In this document: piece after piece, positions 9,443-18,588 of the stretch | How positions within the stretch are numbered: the stretch's first letter is position 1 | Layout of the letters: every line of letters starts with the position of its first letter | Origin: Candidatus Schekmanbacteria bacterium | GTDB lineage: Bacteria; CSSED10-310; JACPHN01 | Direction of reading: 5' to 3' | DNA length: 24,874 nt | Assembly (NCBI GenBank): GCA_016188575.1 | Contig: JACPHN010000138.1 | Span: 1 to 24,874, forward strand | The notes under the pieces: model-generated | What the model was told of the DNA's origin: nothing | Seen by the model: only the letters and a program-made list of their open reading frames with translations | Database searches by the model: none | Made by a program: the position numbers and the translations under genes

Positions 9443-12400
9443 CTATTGCCCCGCGACCGCCACAGTGTTGTCGTCAGGATTGCGATCGATGAGCTTGTTG
9501 AGCGGATCGATGCCGGCGCGGGCCGGCCGCTCCCTGACCGTCAGCTCAAACTCCTCGCGCGGCTGCGTAAGGTGCCGTTTTTCGAGGGCCAAGACGCGGT
9601 CGGTACCAGCTTCGCCATCCGCGAGGACGCCAACGTCAATCCAGTCGTCGACGGCACCTGGAGTCTCCCCGCCCTGGCCGTCTGCTTGCAACTTCCGCGC
9701 TTCTACCGCGAGCTTCACCGTGAAGGCGCCGTCGGACCGAGCAACCGCCGTCGCCTCCGTTGCGCGCAGGTCGTAGAGCGTTATCCGCTCGAACAAGTCC
9801 GCGATGATCCCTTGCCTGTCCGGCGGCACCGCCGCGCGGATGAGCTCGATAAGATCGCGCGAGCTCGCATACGGTGGCCCCTGGAACGCGGCCTTCTTCA
9901 CGAATGCCGAGAGCGCACCGTTCAACGCCTGTTCGCCAATGTAGTCCTTGAGCGCGTACATCACCAGGCTTCCCTTGTGATAGTGAATGTACGGTTGGTT
10001 CTCTACCAGCGCGAGCGGCAGCTCCTCGACGAGCTCTCCGCCGCGGCCCTTCAAATACCGGTCCAGCTCGTACCTCAGGAGCTTTCTCATCTTCTCTGCG
10101 CCATACGCCTTCTCCATGACCATTAGCGCTGAGTACTCGGCGAGCGTCTCCGAAAGCATGGTCGATCCCTGCACATCGCCGCCGATGACCTGATGTCCCC
10201 ACCACTGATGGGCGACTTCGTGTGCGGTTCCCGCGACAACCAAGTCGACCGCCTCCGGGTCACGCAGATCGGTAATGAAGCCCACGCTCTCCGAGTACGG
10301 AATCGTGTTGGGAAAGGACTGAGCAAACCGCTGATAGCGCGGAAATTCCACGATCCGTAGCTGCCGGTGCTGATAGGGACTGAAGCTCGCGGTGAAGTAG
10401 TCCAGCGATTTCTTCACGCCGTCGATCATGCGGTCCACGTTGTACTCGTGATCCGCGTGGTAGTAGATTTCGATGGCAACGTCGTTCCACCGATCCCTCT
10501 TCACCATGTAGGCGGCCGACTGAAAGGCAAAAAAATCGAGGATGGGCGCATCCATCTCGTAGCGGAAATGCCGGCGCCCTCCTTCGCTCCACTCCCGCTG
10601 CAGATACCCCGGTGCGATCGCAATCTGGTCGGCATCGGTGCTGACGGTCGCGGCGAAAGTGAGCCAGTCCGCTTCTTGCGAGAAATAGGTGTTTCCACGC
10701 GCGCGCACGTCGTCGATCTTCGGCATGCGCACCACGGGGGGCAGGCCGTATTTCTTGCGGGTAGCGCTGTCCTTGAGCTCATCCCAGCGCGCGTAGCCGA
10801 GGTGAGGAAACGTGTCCATGTTGTCGAAAAACGTCCCGTTCGCCACGACCTTGGTGTCGGAGTGCCCATTGACGAAGCCCCGATTGATGATGCGCGTAGC
10901 GAATTCCATCGGCAGGCTGCCGCCGGGCGGTAACGGCGTTTTCAGGTGGTAACGCCGGTAGCCGAGCGGGGCATCGGTCGCGGCGAGATCTGCGCCTGGG
11001 ACGTCGATGCGATCGGTCTCGATGCCGGCCGGAACCAGCACGTGGAGGTCGGAAATCGGCGCCTCCGTCTTGTTCACGAGGGTATACGTCCCCGCGATGT
11101 GCGCCTCGCGCTGCCGCGGGTAGATGTCGACGGTCGCCTTGATATCGACAATGCGCGGTTGCGCGACACTTTCCAGGTACTTGTATTTCTTTTCGAGCTC
11201 GCTGGCACGCTGCTCATCGTCCTGCTGGGTCCGGTAGGGGTTCAAACGGCACGTGTTGTAGTAAATATTGCCGCCCGTGGCCAGAAGGCCGAGCAGCAGC
11301 GCCGCCGCGACCGTCGCCACCGGTTTCGTTAGCCGCCGCCCGGCCGACCTCAGGCGCATCCCGAGCTGGATCTCGGCGCCGCGCGGCCACAGCAGATGCG
11401 TCGCGACGACAAGCAGCCCCGCAAACAGCGCCCAGTACAGCGTAAACCAAAACAGAGGTGCCGCGAAGTGCCCGTACCCATTCATGTCTGAATAGATACT
11501 CGGTGGGGCCGTGGCGTAGCTGAGTAGGTGATGCTCGATATGCAGCGCCGGCAGCACCGCCAGGCTGACGTAGTAGAGGATCATGAGCAGGAACCCGAAG
11601 TATTTGCTCCCCGTAAGCGCCTGGACAAAAAAGGCCAGCACGACGACCAGCGCCAACGAAGATCCAATTTCCAGGTAGAGCGCCTTGAAATAAAGCAGCG
11701 GCTCAATTCGCTGATACCCTTCCGCGAGCTGCATCACAACCGTAGTGGCCCCGGCCGCAGTGAGCAGCAAGAGCAGCGCGCACAGCAGCGAGGCCAGCTT
11801 GGCCGCCCACGTCACTCCAATCGGCACGGGCAGCGCGTCGAGAACCCCATCCAACCTGAGGGAACGTTCCCGCCACGCCGTCTCGCCGCTGTACAGTGTC
11901 AGCACCAGCAAGGCGAAAATGAGATACGCGCCCTGGATACCCTCGATCATGAGATAGGTTACCGGGTAGACTGGGGTGCCCAACACTTCTTCCCGGGCGC
12001 TCGTCGACGCGATCGTGTTGACGACGCCAAGGAAAAGAATAACGAGGAACGGCAGGCCCCGAACGATGCAAGAGATTTCCAGCCGCGTGAGCTGGAAAAA
12101 GGCGCGCACGGCATCGCTGCGCCGAAACGACTGGCGCACGACGCGCGGTTCGGTCGACACCGCGAGCGGTCGCTCTCCTGCCGCCGCCTCATCACGCTCC
12201 ACGCCTCGAGCTCGACCGCGCGCCACCTCGCCCATGCGAAAGCGCAAGGCGGTCAAGCAGAGGACGCCCACGGCAACGATCAGCATCGCGAGGCGGTTGG
12301 CGAGCAGAGTACCCCACAGCGGCGGAAGCGCGACGTTCTTTTCGGCAACCGTCCAGTACGCTGTGGCGTGGAAGAAGGCCGCCGCCCCGAAGGGGTCGAT

Positions 12401-13033
12401 GAGCGCTGCATACGTCACGTCCGACACGTCGCTCATCAGGGTGAGCGCGATCAAGTAGAGCACGAAAAAGACCGCCATCCCGGCATACGTGTGCAGCAGG
12501 CTTCGCGTCAGCGACGCAATTGCGAAAAAGATCGCCCCCATGACCAGGAGATTTGGAAAGACGAAGACAAGCAGCGCGAATAGATACGCGCCGGGCAGGA
12601 ACGGTCCCACCCGCCCGGGCTCCAGCCACGGCATCTTTCCGCCGATAGCGATGGCCGCAGCGACGCCGACAAAGATCAGGAAAGTGACGGAGAGCGAGCC
12701 GGCGAAGCGGCCCAGCAGATACTCGCTCTTTTTCATGGACGTCGTGAAGAACACGGGATACATCCGGGATTCGAAGTCCCGGTACACGGCGTTGGAAACG
12801 AACGCGGTCACCGCAAAGACGCCGAGAATGCTGAGGATCACGAGCGTCTGCATGACGACAAACGAAGCGTTGCGGTTCACGTTGCCGATGGCGCCGCCGA
12901 TGGTCACCGCGTCGGTGGTCACGGCGCCGAACGCCATGGCGGAAAAGAACAGCAGGCACACCCAGAAGAGTGGTTGCCGCAGGTGATGGCGGAGCTCGAA
13001 GGCCGCGATTTCGCGCAACACGGTGGCGCTCAT
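9443..13033 (-). CDS. ABC-2 type permease fused to M1 family metallopeptidase
   Basis: This 1,196-residue protein joins two modules. Residues ~1-600 carry about 13 hydrophobic segments in two blocks (roughly 20-290 and 330-600) separated by a charged linker, as in ABC-2 permeases. Residues ~610-1196 are a peptidase domain with the gluzincin motif HEVAHQWWGH (H938, E939, H942) and a third zinc ligand candidate in LSETLAEY (E about 962). PYSESVGF sits where M1 enzymes carry GAMEN, and HYHKGSLVMY supplies the likely catalytic Tyr. The last membrane segment (~570-590) should place the peptidase on the outer face of the inner membrane. ATG overlaps the stop of the upstream ATPase gene by four bases, so the two are translated together. 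Permease/aminopeptidase fusions of this type are known, but their substrate is not. Membrane topology is inferred. Confidence 0.88.
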   Translation of the reverse strand: MSATVLREIAAFELRHHLRQPLFWVCLLFFSAMAFGAVTTDAVTIGGAIGNVNRNASFVVMQTLVILSILGVFAVTAFVSNAVYRDFESRMYPVFFTTSMKKSEYLLGRFAGSLSVTFLIFVGVAAAIAIGGKMPWLEPGRVGPFLPGAYLFALLVFVFPNLLVMGAIFFAIASLTRSLLHTYAGMAVFFVLYLIALTLMSDVSDVTYAALIDPFGAAAFFHATAYWTVAEKNVALPPLWGTLLANRLAMLIVAVGVLCLTALRFRMGEVARGRARGVERDEAAAGERPLAVSTEPRVVRQSFRRSDAVRAFFQLTRLEISCIVRGLPFLVILFLGVVNTIASTSAREEVLGTPVYPVTYLMIEGIQGAYLIFALLVLTLYSGETAWRERSLRLDGVLDALPVPIGVTWAAKLASLLCALLLLLTAAGATTVVMQLAEGYQRIEPLLYFKALYLEIGSSLALVVVLAFFVQALTGSKYFGFLLMILYYVSLAVLPALHIEHHLLSYATAPPSIYSDMNGYGHFAAPLFWFTLYWALFAGLLVVATHLLWPRGAEIQLGMRLRSAGRRLTKPVATVAAALLLGLLATGGNIYYNTCRLNPYRTQQDDEQRASELEKKYKYLESVAQPRIVDIKATVDIYPRQREAHIAGTYTLVNKTEAPISDLHVLVPAGIETDRIDVPGADLAATDAPLGYRRYHLKTPLPPGGSLPMEFATRIINRGFVNGHSDTKVVANGTFFDNMDTFPHLGYARWDELKDSATRKKYGLPPVVRMPKIDDVRARGNTYFSQEADWLTFAATVSTDADQIAIAPGYLQREWSEGGRRHFRYEMDAPILDFFAFQSAAYMVKRDRWNDVAIEIYYHADHEYNVDRMIDGVKKSLDYFTASFSPYQHRQLRIVEFPRYQRFAQSFPNTIPYSESVGFITDLRDPEAVDLVVAGTAHEVAHQWWGHQVIGGDVQGSTMLSETLAEYSALMVMEKAYGAEKMRKLLRYELDRYLKGRGGELVEELPLALVENQPYIHYHKGSLVMYALKDYIGEQALNGALSAFVKKAAFQGPPYASSRDLIELIRAAVPPDRQGIIADLFERITLYDLRATEATAVARSDGAFTVKLAVEARKLQADGQGGETPGAVDDWIDVGVLADGEAGTDRVLALEKRHLTQPREEFELTVRERPARAGIDPLNKLIDRNPDDNTVAVAGQ

Positions 13034-13920
13034 TGCGGTCGCTCGGGTGCCGCATGCAGCGTGCGAAAGTAGACGTCCTCGAGCGACGCTTCGATGGGCG
13101 AAAATGACGCGTCCGGCCGCTCCGCGGCGTGCACGTGGATCACCGTTCGCCCGGCGACCAGCCGCGTCATGATCACCGGCAGCTCCATCTCGTACCGCGG
13201 CAGCTCCGCTTTCGGAATGGCTTTCGTCCAGGTCTTGCCGCGCAGCTCGTCGATGAGCCGCTGAGGGTCACCGGTGGCGAGCGTGCGGCCGTTGGCGATG
13301 ATGGCCATCTGCCCACAGAGATCGCTCACGTCGTCCACGATATGTGTCGACAGGATTACGACGACGTTCTCGCCGATCTCGCTCAACAGATTGTGGAAGC
13401 GAACGCGTTCCGCGGGATCGAGACCGGCGGTAGGCTCGTCGACGATGATGAGCCGAGGGTTACCGAGAAGCGCCTGCGCGATCCCGAAGCGCTGCCGCAT
13501 GCCACCGGAGAACGTGCCCAGCTTCCGCCGGCGCACGTCGTAGAGGTTGGTGCGGTGCAAGAGCGCCGCCACGCATTCCTTCCGCTCGCGCGCGTCGTGA
13601 ATCCCCTTCAGGACGGCAAGGTGCGTCAGCAATGCCTCCGCCGTGACCTTTGGATAGACGCCGAATTCCTGCGGCAGGTAGCCGAGGACGCGCCGCAGGC
13701 GGTCTTTCTGTGAGCGCACGTCGAAACCGTCGAAGCGGATGCCACCGCTGTCCGGCTCCTGAAGCGTCGCAATCGTGCGCATCAGCGTTGACTTTCCCGC
13801 GCCGTTAGGGCCAAGCAGACCGAACATCCCGGTGCCGATGGTCAGCGTCACGCCGTCCAGCGCGCGCACGCCGCCCGGATACGTTTTGGAAAGGTTTGCG
13901 ATTTCGAGCTCCAGTCCCAT
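13030..13920 (-). CDS. ABC transporter ATP-binding protein
   Basis: This 296-residue cytoplasmic ATPase powers the adjacent permease. It has Walker A GPNGAGKST (37-45), a Q-loop in GYLPQEFGVYPK (~80-91), the signature FSGGMRQR (137-144), Walker B LIIVDEP with D161/E162, and the switch histidine in STHIV (~193). The architecture matches the CcmA/NatA-type ATPases that pair with ABC-2 permeases. A C-terminal extension of about 80 residues follows the nucleotide-binding domain. The start ATG is preceded by a G-rich Shine-Dalgarno (GGGGGG, five bases before ATG). Its stop overlaps the permease-peptidase start (ATGA). It lies 105 bases after ilvD on the same strand, so it may be read through from the BCAA operon, though a link in function is not evident. 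Confidence 0.93.
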   Translation of the reverse strand: MGLELEIANLSKTYPGGVRALDGVTLTIGTGMFGLLGPNGAGKSTLMRTIATLQEPDSGGIRFDGFDVRSQKDRLRRVLGYLPQEFGVYPKVTAEALLTHLAVLKGIHDARERKECVAALLHRTNLYDVRRRKLGTFSGGMRQRFGIAQALLGNPRLIIVDEPTAGLDPAERVRFHNLLSEIGENVVVILSTHIVDDVSDLCGQMAIIANGRTLATGDPQRLIDELRGKTWTKAIPKAELPRYEMELPVIMTRLVAGRTVIHVHAAERPDASFSPIEASLEDVYFRTLHAAPERPQ

Positions 13921-13987
13921 CTCGTCCCCCCAACTTTTCGCTTTCGCGGCAAAACACCACTACTCCGGCGCAGCGATTCCTCCGGCG

Positions 13988-14018
13988 GCCGGCCCGCTCG
14001 CGACGCGAATGGGCCGGC
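13988..14018 (-). terminator. GC-rich inverted repeat after ilvD (possible weak terminator)
   Basis: GCCGGCCC (13988-13995) and GGGCCGGC (14011-14018) form an 8 bp perfect stem with a 15-base loop just downstream of ilvD on the transcribed strand. No T-run follows, so it is at best a partial or Rho-assisted terminator, or a processing/stability hairpin separating the BCAA genes from the ABC genes. Confidence 0.3.
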
Positions 14019-14025
14019 GTCCTGT

Positions 14026-15699
14026 TCAGAATTCGTCTTGCAAGACAGCCCCGCGACTGCCGCTCGTCACCAGCCGCGCGTAGCGCCGCAGCCACCGGCT
14101 GCCAATGCGGCGATCGGGCGGAACCCACGAGGCCCGCCGCCGCGCGAGCTCCGCCGCGTCGACCGCAATATTCAGACGGCGACCAGGAATATCGACCTCG
14201 ATGATATCGCCATCCTGGACGAGCGCGATGGGGCCCCCCGCCGACGCCTCCGGCGAAACGTGACCGATGCACGCGCCTCGCGTCCCGCCGCTGAAGCGAC
14301 CGTCGGTGACCAGCGCCACGCTCGTCCCCAGGCCCATCCCCATGATGTTGCTGGTGGGCGCCAACATCTCCTGCATCCCCGGTCCACCTGCCGGTCCCTC
14401 GTAGCGGATAATGACCACGTCGCCCCGTCTTACGCGTCCTGCGAGGATTCCGGCATTGGCGCTGTCGTGGCTGTCGAAGCAAACGGCCGGACCGCGGTGG
14501 GTCAGCATCTCCGCGGACACGCCGGCAGTTTTCACCACGCCGCCTTCCGGAGCCAAGTTTCCAAACAGAACGGCGAGCCCACCGGTTTGACTGTACGGCT
14601 CCTCCAGCGAGCGTATGACGGCGCGATCCTTGCTCAGGCAGCCGATGACGTTTTCCCCGAGCGTTTTTCCGGTGACGGTTGCGGCCTCGAGCCCCAGCAA
14701 GCCGGAGCGGCGCGCGAGCTCCGCCAGAATCGCCGACACCCCGCCGGCGCGGTCCACGTCCTCGACGTGGTACGGACTGGACGGCGACACCTTGCAGATG
14801 CACGGAATCTTCGCGGCGAGATCGTTGAGCCGGGACAACGGGTATGCCACTCCCGCTTCATGCGCCAGCGCGATCGTGTGCAGGACTGTGTTCGTGCTCC
14901 CGCCCATGGCGATGTCGAGCGCGAAAGCGTTGTCGATCGCGGTCGCCGTCACGATCTGGCGCGGTGTCAGGTCGCGCGCGATCAGCTCGAGGATCTGCCG
15001 CGCCGCGGCGCGCGCGAGCTCGGCACGCCTCTCATCGACCGCGAGAATGGTGCCATTGCCGGGCAGCGCCATGCCGAGCGCCTCGCAGAGGCAGTTCATG
15101 GAATTCGCCGTAAACAACCCCGAACAGGAGCCACAGGTTGGACATCCGAAGTCTTCGAGCTCCTTCAGCTCTCGATCGGAGATGCTCCCTGCCTGGCGGG
15201 CGCCGACACCTTCAAAGACGGAGATAAGGTCGACCGTCTTGCCGGACGGCGTCTTCCCCGCCGCCATGGCGCCGCCGCTGATGAAGATGGTCGGAATATC
15301 CAGACGCATCGCCGCCATGAGCATGCCGGGCACGATCTTGTCGCAGTTCGGGATGCAGATGAGGCCATCGAAGTGGTGGGCGGCAACGACGGTCTCCACG
15401 CAGTCGGCGATGAGCTCGCGACTGGGAAGCGAGTATTTCATGCCCGCGTGTCCCATAGCGATACCGTCGTCCACGCCAATGGTATTGAACATGAACGGCA
15501 TGCCGCCCGCTTCGCGCACTGCCGTGCGCACGATCTCGCCAAACGCGTTCAGGTGCACATGGCCGGGAATAATGTCGATGTAGGAGTTGGCGATGGCGAC
15601 GAAGGGCTTGCCCATGTCCTCGTCGCGAACTCCGGTCGCCTTGAGCAGCGCCCGGTGTGGCGCCCGCTCGAAGCCCTTCTTGATCGTATCGGATCTCAT
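14026..15699 (-). CDS. ilvD: Dihydroxy-acid dehydratase
   Basis: IlvD dehydrates 2,3-dihydroxy-isovalerate and 2,3-dihydroxy-3-methylvalerate to the keto acids that precede valine and isoleucine. The 557-residue length is normal. Iron-sulfur cluster ligand motifs are visible: IPNCDK (C119) and PTCGSCSG (C189, C192). The N-terminal segment reads IIPGHVHL, like the E. coli-type enzyme, rather than the PCN variant with an extra cysteine. GGSTNTVLH and VTDGRFSGG, both strongly conserved in the IlvD/Edd family, are present. ATG 15699 has GGGAG about eight bases upstream. It is the last BCAA gene of the run, separated from cimA by 128 bases with no obvious signal, so it may need read-through transcription. 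Confidence 0.96.
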   Translation of the reverse strand: MRSDTIKKGFERAPHRALLKATGVRDEDMGKPFVAIANSYIDIIPGHVHLNAFGEIVRTAVREAGGMPFMFNTIGVDDGIAMGHAGMKYSLPSRELIADCVETVVAAHHFDGLICIPNCDKIVPGMLMAAMRLDIPTIFISGGAMAAGKTPSGKTVDLISVFEGVGARQAGSISDRELKELEDFGCPTCGSCSGLFTANSMNCLCEALGMALPGNGTILAVDERRAELARAAARQILELIARDLTPRQIVTATAIDNAFALDIAMGGSTNTVLHTIALAHEAGVAYPLSRLNDLAAKIPCICKVSPSSPYHVEDVDRAGGVSAILAELARRSGLLGLEAATVTGKTLGENVIGCLSKDRAVIRSLEEPYSQTGGLAVLFGNLAPEGGVVKTAGVSAEMLTHRGPAVCFDSHDSANAGILAGRVRRGDVVIIRYEGPAGGPGMQEMLAPTSNIMGMGLGTSVALVTDGRFSGGTRGACIGHVSPEASAGGPIALVQDGDIIEVDIPGRRLNIAVDAAELARRRASWVPPDRRIGSRWLRRYARLVTSGSRGAVLQDEF

Positions 15700-15827
15700 C
15701 CGTTGTCTCCCTTTTCATGATCGGCGCGCATCGCCCAGTCAGCTTCCCGACGACCACCCGTGCAGGTTCGGGTGCGGCGGCGAGCCCCGGCCCTGCTTGG
15801 GCGCGTGGCCACACCCGAGACCGCATT

Positions 15828-17435
15828 TCACGCTCCGGGATCTCCCGGCGGCACCACCGGGGTCTCGACGCCGGCCCGCCACAGGCCGGTCTCGATGCTG
15901 TCCACCAGCGCCTGCCAGGATGCCTCGATGATGTTATCCGAGCAGCCTACCGTCGTCCAGGTATCGTTGCCACTGGTGGAGGTGATGAGCACGCGGGTCG
16001 TCGCACCCGTCGCCTTGTCACCATCCAGGATCCGCACTTTGTAGTCGATCAGGTGGATGCCGGCGAGCACGGGGTAATATGGCAGGAGCGCCTTGCGCAG
16101 CGCCCGATCGAGGGCCTCGACGGGGCCGTTTCCCTCGGCCGCGGTGTGGACGGTGCAGCCTCCGACCTTGACCTTGACGATGGCTTCGGCAAGCAACCCG
16201 CGCTGATCCCGATGCTCGACCAGCGAGAGGAAATCAATGAGCTCAAAGGGGGGGCGATACTGGACCCGATTGCGGCGAAACAACAGCGCAACCGATGCTT
16301 CCGCCGCCTCGAACGAGAACCCGCGCGCCTCGAGGAGCTTGATTTGCTCGACCACACGCCGCGCCTCGTCGACTCCGAGATTATCCGAAAAACCGAGCTC
16401 CTGCGCCTTGAACAGGAGATTCCCCTTGCCGGAAAGCTCGCTCAGCAGCACGCGCGTGCGATTGCCGACGAGCTCGGGGCGAATGTGCTGGTAACTCTCG
16501 GGGCACTTTACGGTCGCGTCCGCGTGAATGCCGCCCTTGTGCGCAAAAGCGCTCACGCCGACAAACGGCTGATGCGTGTCGGGAGAGAGGTTGCAGAGCT
16601 CGGCGACAATGCGCGCGACCTCCGTCAGGCGGCCGAGTTGCTCGTCGGTGACGCAGATGATGCCCATCTTGAGCTTGAGGTCAGCGATGGCGGAGACGAG
16701 GTTGCAGTTTCCCACGCGCTCACCGTATCCGTTGATCGTGCCCTGGACCTGGGTCGCGCCGGCTCGCACCGCGGATAGCGCGTTTGCGACGGCCAGCTCG
16801 CCATCGTTGTGCGTGTGGATGCCGACGGCCGCGGGGGTCGCCGCAACGACCGCGGCCGTTACCTCGCCAACGACCCAGGGCAGCGACCCGCCGTTGGTAT
16901 CGCACAGGACGACGGTTTCGGCACCGGCTTCGCAGGCCGCACACAACGTCTCTTGCGCGTATTCGCGGTCGGCCCGCCAGCCGTCGAAGAAGTGCTCCGC
17001 GTCGTAGATGACGCGCCGCCCGTGCGATCGTAGGAAGCGCACCGTGTTTCCGATCATGACGAGGTTTTGCTCACGGCTGACGCGCAGCACCTCGTTGACG
17101 TGCAGGATCCAGGACTTGCCGACGATGGTGACGATCTCGGTCCCGGCGGCGAGCAGTTGGAGCAGGTTGGGGTCATCCTCCACGTGGGTATGCGCCCGCC
17201 CGGTATAGCTAAACGCGCAGATTTTCGCGGTCTTGAGCGGCAGCTCCTTGACCCGCTCGAAGTAAGCGACGTCCTTGGGGTTGGAGCCGGGCCAGCCACC
17301 CTCGACGAGCTGCACGCCGAGCTCGTCGAGCAAGCTCGTAACCTGGAGCTTGTCGGCCACAGAAAGGGAGATGCCCTCGCGTTGGCTGCCGTCGCGCAGC
17401 GTGGTGTCGTACAGAAAAACGGGCCGGTGAGTCAT
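15828..17435 (-). CDS. cimA: (R)-citramalate synthase
   Basis: This 535-residue DRE-TIM metallolyase condenses pyruvate with acetyl-CoA to citramalate, opening a threonine-independent route to 2-ketobutyrate and isoleucine. It shows YDTTLRDGSQREG (9-21), GGWPGSNPKD (47-56), the metal-binding HTHND (H207, H209) and NGYGERVGNCNL, followed by a C-terminal LeuA-type dimer/regulatory domain. SQREG instead of EQSPG, and GGWPGSNP, mark the Geobacter-type citramalate synthase group rather than LeuA. I chose ATG 17435 because GGAGG lies seven bases upstream (ACCGAGGAGGCGGGA). The frame could start at 17498 inside leuB, but that extension is charged and not family-like. The spacing to leuB is 49 bases. 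A homocitrate synthase reading is less likely because the neighbours are all BCAA genes. Confidence 0.92.
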   Translation of the reverse strand: MTHRPVFLYDTTLRDGSQREGISLSVADKLQVTSLLDELGVQLVEGGWPGSNPKDVAYFERVKELPLKTAKICAFSYTGRAHTHVEDDPNLLQLLAAGTEIVTIVGKSWILHVNEVLRVSREQNLVMIGNTVRFLRSHGRRVIYDAEHFFDGWRADREYAQETLCAACEAGAETVVLCDTNGGSLPWVVGEVTAAVVAATPAAVGIHTHNDGELAVANALSAVRAGATQVQGTINGYGERVGNCNLVSAIADLKLKMGIICVTDEQLGRLTEVARIVAELCNLSPDTHQPFVGVSAFAHKGGIHADATVKCPESYQHIRPELVGNRTRVLLSELSGKGNLLFKAQELGFSDNLGVDEARRVVEQIKLLEARGFSFEAAEASVALLFRRNRVQYRPPFELIDFLSLVEHRDQRGLLAEAIVKVKVGGCTVHTAAEGNGPVEALDRALRKALLPYYPVLAGIHLIDYKVRILDGDKATGATTRVLITSTSGNDTWTTVGCSDNIIEASWQALVDSIETGLWRAGVETPVVPPGDPGA

Positions 17436-17484
17436 TCCCGCCTCCTCGGTAGCGCGTCGCGGCGGGCGTGCCGAGCGGTCGCGC

Positions 17485-18588
17485 TCATGAGGCGACACCC
17501 GCGGCGCGGGCGGCTGTTGGCGCTGGGGCGAGAAGGTCGAGCACCTGGGCGGTCATGGCGCGGGTCCCTACGGGTTCGCACCCAGGACTCGCGATGTCGC
17601 CGGTGCGGAGACCCCGGTCGAGCGCCGCCGCGACCGCGCTTTCGACCGCCTCCGCCTCGACGTTCAATGCCAGCGAATACCGCAGCAGCAGAGCGGCGCT
17701 CAGGATCGTCGCAAGCGGATTGGCAACACCCCTGCCGGCGATGTCCGGCGCCGACCCGTGAATCGGCTCAAACAATCCGGGTCCGCGATCTCCGAGCGAA
17801 GCGCTCGGCAGCATGCCGAGCGAGCCGGCGATCATGGATGCTTCATCGGTGAGAATGTCACCGAACATGTTCTCGGTGACGATGACGTCAAACTGCGCCG
17901 GCCGGCGGATCAGGAACATGGCGGCGGCGTCGACAAGAATGTGTTCGAGGGTGACGTCGGGGAAATCGCGCGCTACCACCTCCATCGCGACTCGGCGCCA
18001 CAGACGGGACGATGCCAGGACATTGGCCTTGTCCACCGACGTCAACCGGCCACGGCGCAGGCGCGCAAAGCGGGCCGCGAGCCGCACGACGCGCTCGACT
18101 TCGGCGGCGGTATAGACCATGGTGTCGAACGCCCGTCCGCCGGTTTCCTCCTGGCGGTCACCAAAATAGAGGCCGCCCGTCAGCTCCCGCACAACCAGCA
18201 GATCGACGCCCGCAACGATCTCGGGTCGCAGCGGCGACGCGGCGGCGAGCTGGGGAAAGATGCGCACGGGCCGCAGGTTGGCATACAGCCCCAGCGCCTT
18301 GCGAATGCCGAGCAGGCCTTGCTCAGGACGAACCGGCGCCCGCGGGTCGTCCCACTTCGGGCCACCAACCGCACCCAGAAGCACGGCGTCGGACTCGCGG
18401 CACGCCGCCAACGTGTCCTCAGGGAGTGGTTTTCCGGTCGCGTCGATGGCGCACCCGCCGATGAGGCAGGACGAAAAGGTGAAGGTATGACCCCAGAGCG
18501 CGGCGACCCTGGCGAGCACGTCGCGCGCCGCGCCCACGACCTCGGGGCCGATGCCATCACCGGGAAGCAGGACGATGTTGGCCTTCAT
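17485..18588 (-). CDS. leuB: 3-isopropylmalate dehydrogenase
   Basis: LeuB is an NAD-dependent oxidative decarboxylase that turns 3-isopropylmalate into 2-ketoisocaproate precursors in leucine synthesis. The 367-residue length fits. Motifs include [10 protein letters not shown] at the N terminus (~8-17), the substrate-binding [20 protein letters not shown] (~89-108), the TSVDKANVL segment (~190-200), [10 protein letters not shown] and [15 protein letters not shown] with the NAD-site region. ATG overlaps the leuA stop (ATGA), so translation is coupled. Because cimA follows it directly, the same enzyme probably also oxidises 3-methylmalate in the citramalate branch, as known for LeuB in citramalate-pathway organisms. 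That is inferred from context. Confidence 0.96.
   Translation of the reverse strand: MKANIVLLPGDGIGPEVVGAARDVLARVAALWGHTFTFSSCLIGGCAIDATGKPLPEDTLAACRESDAVLLGAVGGPKWDDPRAPVRPEQGLLGIRKALGLYANLRPVRIFPQLAAASPLRPEIVAGVDLLVVRELTGGLYFGDRQEETGGRAFDTMVYTAAEVERVVRLAARFARLRRGRLTSVDKANVLASSRLWRRVAMEVVARDFPDVTLEHILVDAAAMFLIRRPAQFDVIVTENMFGDILTDEASMIAGSLGMLPSASLGDRGPGLFEPIHGSAPDIAGRGVANPLATILSAALLLRYSLALNVEAEAVESAVAAALDRGLRTGDIASPGCEPVGTRAMTAQVLDLLAPAPTAARAAGVAS

Noticed and set aside
9251-10126. + strand 291-codon frame across the convergent gap
   Set aside because: Most of it is antisense to the M1 peptidase domain, including the zinc-motif neighbourhood, and there is no independent coding signal.
11528-12583. 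+ strand open frame opposite the permease-peptidase gene
   Set aside because: It is charged, low-complexity sequence rich in Gln, Glu and Arg with no recognisable domain. The opposite strand encodes obvious membrane segments.
14038-15720. Long + strand open frame (560 codons) opposite ilvD
   Set aside because: It is antisense to a gene with clear motifs, and its translation is Arg/Ala/His-rich with no family resemblance. GC-rich codon bias commonly opens the opposite strand.
17436-17498. Longer cimA starting inside leuB
   Set aside because: The extra residues are Arg-rich and not family-like. ATG 17435 has a good Shine-Dalgarno and the homology begins there.
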